A stretch of 64,000 nt of DNA. It comes from UMGS1590 sp900552455 (GTDB lineage: Bacteria; Bacillota; Peptococcia; Peptococcales; Peptococcaceae). The notes beneath the pieces are model-generated. The model was not told the DNA's origin. It did not search any database and was given only the letters and a program-made list of their open reading frames with translations. The stretch covers positions 1,178,001 through 1,242,000 of the forward strand of contig OZ007004.1 of NCBI GenBank assembly GCA_963931105.1, given 5' to 3'. Position numbers and translations under genes: made by a program. Shown in pieces: positions 60,948 to 64,000 of this stretch; the first letter of the stretch is position 1; each line of letters begins with the position of its first letter.

Positions 60948-61523
60948 TCAGCCGATGCCAATGAGCGCCAGACAGAGCTTGAGCACGCCGGCGAGGACCA
61001 TCACCGGCACAGCGCCGATCTTGGTCTTGCGCAGGAGCACGACGGAGAGCACGAAGAGCGCGATCATGAGTCCGTTCGTGCGGGCAAAATCGATGGCGCC
61101 GATGACGGCGTCGCTGCCCCAGAATGCGGTGACGAGGATCGACACGCCGGCAGAGCCGATGAGGGCGACGGTGGCCGGGCGCAGCGTGGCGAGAATGCTC
61201 TTGAGGCCGCTGGCGTTTTTGTATTTGAGATAGAGAATGGCGAGGATCGTCACGATGATGCAGCTTGGCGCCACACAACCAGCAGTCGCGACGATGGAGC
61301 CGGGGATGCCTGCGACTTTCGTGCCGACAAAGGTGGCGGCGTTGAGGGCGATCGGCCCCGGCGTCATCTGGGAGATCGTGACCAGATGAGTAAACTCGTT
61401 CATCGAGAGCCAGGCGTTTTCGCTGATGACCTGCTCCTGGATCAGCGGCAGCGCTGCATAGCCGCCGCCGAATGCGAAGAGCCCGACCTTGAAAAAGCTC
61501 ACGAAAAGCTGGAGATAGATCAT
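60948..61523 (-). CDS. Chromate transporter family, half-size subunit (second)
   Basis: 191 residues, one CHR domain with about six membrane helices. The signature LFAFGGGYAALPLIQ and MTPGPIALNAATFVG are present. Half-size CHR proteins work as pairs encoded by two genes. It overlaps the first gene by ATGA. Despite the family name, chromate need not be the substrate. Confidence 0.87.
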   Translation of the reverse strand: MIYLQLFVSFFKVGLFAFGGGYAALPLIQEQVISENAWLSMNEFTHLVTISQMTPGPIALNAATFVGTKVAGIPGSIVATAGCVAPSCIIVTILAILYLKYKNASGLKSILATLRPATVALIGSAGVSILVTAFWGSDAVIGAIDFARTNGLMIALFVLSVVLLRKTKIGAVPVMVLAGVLKLCLALIGIG

Positions 61524-62083
61524 CGCTCCGCCTCCTTTCGCAGGAGCAGCGTGCGGATGATGCCGAGCACGATGCAGACGAGGACGACGTCGATGACGCT
61601 GACGCCGAAGAAGCAGGTGACGATGAAGGAAACGACCATAATCAGATCGGCGAAGGGCGAATGCCCTTTGACAACGCCGGCGGCCATGTCGTAGACGACA
61701 GAAGCGATGACCGCGCCGACGCCAGCCTGCATCCCTTCGAGCAGTTGGGCGACGACGAAATTATCGGCGAAGGCGTCGTAGAAAAAGGAAATGATCGTGA
61801 TGATCAGAAACGGCGGCAGCGCCGTGCCGAGCACAGCCGCCAAGACGCCGGGAATGCCGCGCAGCTTGTAGCCGGTGATGACCGAGCCGTTGACAGCGAT
61901 CGGCCCCGGCGCCGACTGAGCGATCGAGACCATGTCGAGCATTTCATTTTCTTCGAGCCAGTGATATTTATCGACGAAGCGGTCCTTCATCAGCGTGATG
62001 ATGACGTAACCGCCGCCAAAAGTGAACGCGCTCAGCGTGAACGTGGCGCAGAACAGCTTAAACAGCGAAACTTTTTCTTCCAT
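61520..62083 (-). CDS. Chromate transporter family, half-size subunit (first)
   Basis: 187 residues with the same motifs in its own form: SAFTFGGGYVIITLM and SAPGPIAVNGSVITG. The antiparallel pair with the following gene should form the full transporter. AAGGAGGAG precedes the start. Confidence 0.87.
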   Translation of the reverse strand: MEEKVSLFKLFCATFTLSAFTFGGGYVIITLMKDRFVDKYHWLEENEMLDMVSIAQSAPGPIAVNGSVITGYKLRGIPGVLAAVLGTALPPFLIITIISFFYDAFADNFVVAQLLEGMQAGVGAVIASVVYDMAAGVVKGHSPFADLIMVVSFIVTCFFGVSVIDVVLVCIVLGIIRTLLLRKEAER

Positions 62084-62546
62084 AGAACTCCTCCTTTGTG
62101 CAGTCTATTCAGTATAGACCTTTTCGCGTATATTGTACACCAAAGGATTTTTTATCGTCGTAAAATGAACACAGCCGCACGCGTGAATACGTGCGGCTGT
62201 GACGAAGTGAAGTTTGCGCGTTTCCGAAAAACTCCTCACTCCTAATTTCTAACTCCTAACTAAAAAACCGCCACTCTGCCAAGTGACGGTTTTGCTAGCT
62301 TTTGCTGCAATTTTAACTGAATCTTGAAGGAACAAACCGCTTATCGGCAGTGCCCTTTCTATTTATAGTTTACCATCCGCCAAAATTTCTGTCAATGTCG
62401 GCAGAAGATTTGTAGCGGATTTTTTGCGCCAGAGATCTTTCTGCGCGAGCGCAACGCGCTTTCACATTTTACAAAAAACAACTTCTCACTCCTCACTCCG
62501 AACAAGCGAAGCGCGTTCGGCCCGAAGGGCTCACTCCTCACTCTTC
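62084..62546. other. Intergenic region with hairpins and ACTCCT repeats
   Basis: No gene. CACAGCCGCACG/CGTGCGGCTGTG (62170-62181, 62190-62201) is a perfect hairpin, T-rich after it only on the minus strand. AACCG..CACT/AGTG..CGGTT near 62271-62294 is another. ACTCCT-type repeats occur at 62228-62262 and 62483-62545, reverse complement of those at 10801-10835. Confidence 0.6.
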
Positions 62547-63770
62547 TCACCGTACCTGGCTTTTGCGGTAGACGCGGTAGAGCAGCGGGATCAAAGCCAG
62601 GGAGAGCGCGCTGTAGAGAAGGAAGAGCAGCGGCACAGAACCGGTGACGTGGCCAAAGACCGTGTAGAGGTTGAAGTCGTCAAGCACTTGAGCGACTTGC
62701 AGTAGCTGGTCCGGCAGGAGACCGAGAATCTGCGGCAGCACTTCCCAGCTGGAGAGGATGCTTTGGGCAAAATTCGCAGCGAGCACGAGCACGTACGGCA
62801 CGATGACGGCTACCACCTGCGAGCGGGTGAGCGCGCTCACGATCATGGCCAAGAGCGCGAGAAAGAGCGTGCCCACATAGCCGCCGAGCACGGAGAGGGC
62901 GTAGGCCTGGCCGATCGTCAGGTTGTAGAAGGCCTTCCACTTCAACAGTTGAAAAGCGCCGCCTGCGCCGTCAGCGCCGAGGAGTGCAAGCCCCACGATG
63001 GTGTAGACAGCGATCGCCGCCCAGTAGATCACCGTGGTGGTGACGAGGCCGGAGAGCAGTTTTGCGCGCACGGCCTTGCCACGGCCGAGCTTGGTGGAGA
63101 AGAAGATGGCGTTCGCTTTCAAACGATGCTCACTCGGGAAGATGCCGCTGACGAGGAAGATGATGACGAAGAGAAGAAACATCACCAGCGTTGGTGCGTA
63201 GTAAATCAGCGTATCCCAGCCGTCGTTGTACTCGTAGTAGAGGGGCGTCTCCATGGCTTCGTATTGGCTGATGAGAAAATTTTCTTCAGCCGGAGAGAAG
63301 CTGATATCCGGACGCGCGAGCCATTCTTTGAGATTCTGCACACGCAGGTTGTAAAGCTGGCCGGCTTCGTCAGGCGTCAGGGTGTCGAGGCGATAATAAT
63401 CGTACTCATTGAATCCGCCATAGGTTTGCGCAATGAGGCTGCGAATGGTGGCGTAACCCTGGGTGTCATGGTAGGCGGCGTTCTGGCGCTGAATGTCGGT
63501 GGAATTGTAGTCCTCCGAGGAGATGATCTGCTGATTGACGTCGATGGCGCGCGTGATCATCGCCTGGTCGATCGGTCCGGCCCATTCGTTTTTCGCGTTG
63601 CGCAGGTCGCGCGCAGCCGTCGGACCGGTATGAGAGTCGCCATTTTCGTCGGTGTAGCTCACTTGCAGCGTGGCGCTGTAGCAGATGACTGCCAGGCCAA
63701 TGGCTAGCACGATGAGAGCGATCTTACCGCCGGTGCGGCCGAAAATTTTCTTCAGTTCATAGCGCAGCAT
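62547..63770 (-). CDS. ABC-2 type exporter permease
   Basis: 407 residues with one N-terminal membrane helix (KIALIVLAIGLAVICYSATL), a large extracytoplasmic loop of about 150 residues, and a C-terminal block of five or six helices. This is the plan of ABC-2 permeases with a large loop. It starts 14 bases inside the ATPase gene, so the two are translationally coupled. AGGAGG precedes the MLRYELKK start. Confidence 0.87.
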   Translation of the reverse strand: MLRYELKKIFGRTGGKIALIVLAIGLAVICYSATLQVSYTDENGDSHTGPTAARDLRNAKNEWAGPIDQAMITRAIDVNQQIISSEDYNSTDIQRQNAAYHDTQGYATIRSLIAQTYGGFNEYDYYRLDTLTPDEAGQLYNLRVQNLKEWLARPDISFSPAEENFLISQYEAMETPLYYEYNDGWDTLIYYAPTLVMFLLFVIIFLVSGIFPSEHRLKANAIFFSTKLGRGKAVRAKLLSGLVTTTVIYWAAIAVYTIVGLALLGADGAGGAFQLLKWKAFYNLTIGQAYALSVLGGYVGTLFLALLAMIVSALTRSQVVAVIVPYVLVLAANFAQSILSSWEVLPQILGLLPDQLLQVAQVLDDFNLYTVFGHVTGSVPLLFLLYSALSLALIPLLYRVYRKSQVR

Positions 63771-64000
63771 CCTGCTCACCTCCTGTTTCTCCGAAATGAT
63801 AGAGGAAAACATCTTCCAGTGTCGGTGTTTCAAGCACAGCGTCCGGCGTCGGACGCACTGGCGCGACAATGCGCAGCTCGGCGCCGTCGTGACCAGCCTT
63901 GATGTTGGCGACTTTGAACTGCGCCACATAGCGGCTGACCTCGGCGCGTGGCACCTGACAGCGCCAGACCTGGTCGCGCATGTTACGGATGAGCGCTTCG
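63757..64000 (-). CDS. ABC transporter ATP-binding protein, C-terminal end (cut by window edge)
   Basis: The last 80 or so codons of an ABC ATPase. TPTLEDVFLYHFGETGGE is the typical end of exporter ATPases (TLEDVFL). The nucleotide-binding part lies beyond the window. Confidence 0.8.
   Translation of the reverse strand, partial: EALIRNMRDQVWRCQVPRAEVSRYVAQFKVANIKAGHDGAELRIVAPVRPTPDAVLETPTLEDVFLYHFGETGGEQDAAL

Noticed and set aside
60948..62083. Frameshifted chromate transporter
   Set aside because: The two parts are separate CHR domains with own starts and an ATGA overlap, the normal split form.

Overview
The window looks like a chromosome segment of a low-copy-repeat, anaerobic, Gram-positive-type bacterium (Bacillota, most likely a clostridial-type lineage with a GC-rich genome). 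The signs are strong AGGAGG-type ribosome binding sites, a T-box leader, a SCIFF-type radical SAM maturase, DegV, YwlG/UPF0340, DUF819 and copper-amine-oxidase-N surface domains, and a Tn916-type integration module. I do not try to name a species. No rRNA, tRNA or CRISPR array was found.

Layout. 0.2-3.6 kb: DegV, a PanE/ApbA reductase and a class-3 aldehyde dehydrogenase. 3.6-10.8 kb: a regulatory and metal/redox block. On the minus strand are Rrf2, a CGGC-domain protein, ArsR and AraC; on the plus strand are two tandem class-M-like sirtuins, a free HMA metallochaperone, a CadA/ZntA-type P-type ATPase and a second CGGC protein. 10.9-16.5 kb: a minus-strand resistance-type module of response regulator, BcrA-type ABC exporter (ATPase, two permeases and two tiny membrane proteins) and histidine kinase. 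A candidate type I toxin/antisense RNA locus lies in the gap between regulator and exporter. 16.6-19.4 kb: 2-keto acid decarboxylase, RsmD and a coiled-coil protein.

19.53-36.24 kb is an integrative and mobilizable element of Tn916 lineage (Xis and Int, FtsK-like and Rep_trans proteins, hairpin-rich oriT candidate, no type IV secretion genes). It is inserted in the codons for the catalytic P-loop of a low-molecular-weight tyrosine phosphatase gene. A 19-bp core repeat marks both ends; the right end carries a replacement 5' end that restores the gene, and the left end keeps a 16-codon stump. Cargo: YhcG-type nuclease, Fic protein with a DNA-binding head, J-domain protein, DUF3846 protein, a secreted amidase with a truncated paralogue, a VanRS-like two-component system, and a 673-aa ImmA/IrrE-like protease. 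The cargo is visibly more AT-rich than the flanks.

36.2-64 kb: restored phosphatase, a MetE-like protein, surface/sensor proteins with copper-amine-oxidase-N repeats, a zinc-ribbon membrane protein, isocitrate dehydrogenase, a D-Ala-D-Ala carboxypeptidase, SppA, and then a T-box-led run: a SerA-like protein that lacks the usual catalytic motifs, SerS, the SCIFF-type maturase, prephenate dehydratase and MurB. A peptide-use cluster follows (DUF819 transporter, two M19 dipeptidases, XRE-cupin regulator), then a hydrolase, an XRE regulator, a split chromate-type transporter and the start of another ABC exporter that runs off the window.

The most interesting points are the tandem sirtuins under paired Rrf2-like boxes, the catalytically degenerate SerA homologue behind a T-box, the toxin/antisense locus inside a peptide-resistance-type module, and the integration of a mobilizable element into a phosphatase active-site motif.
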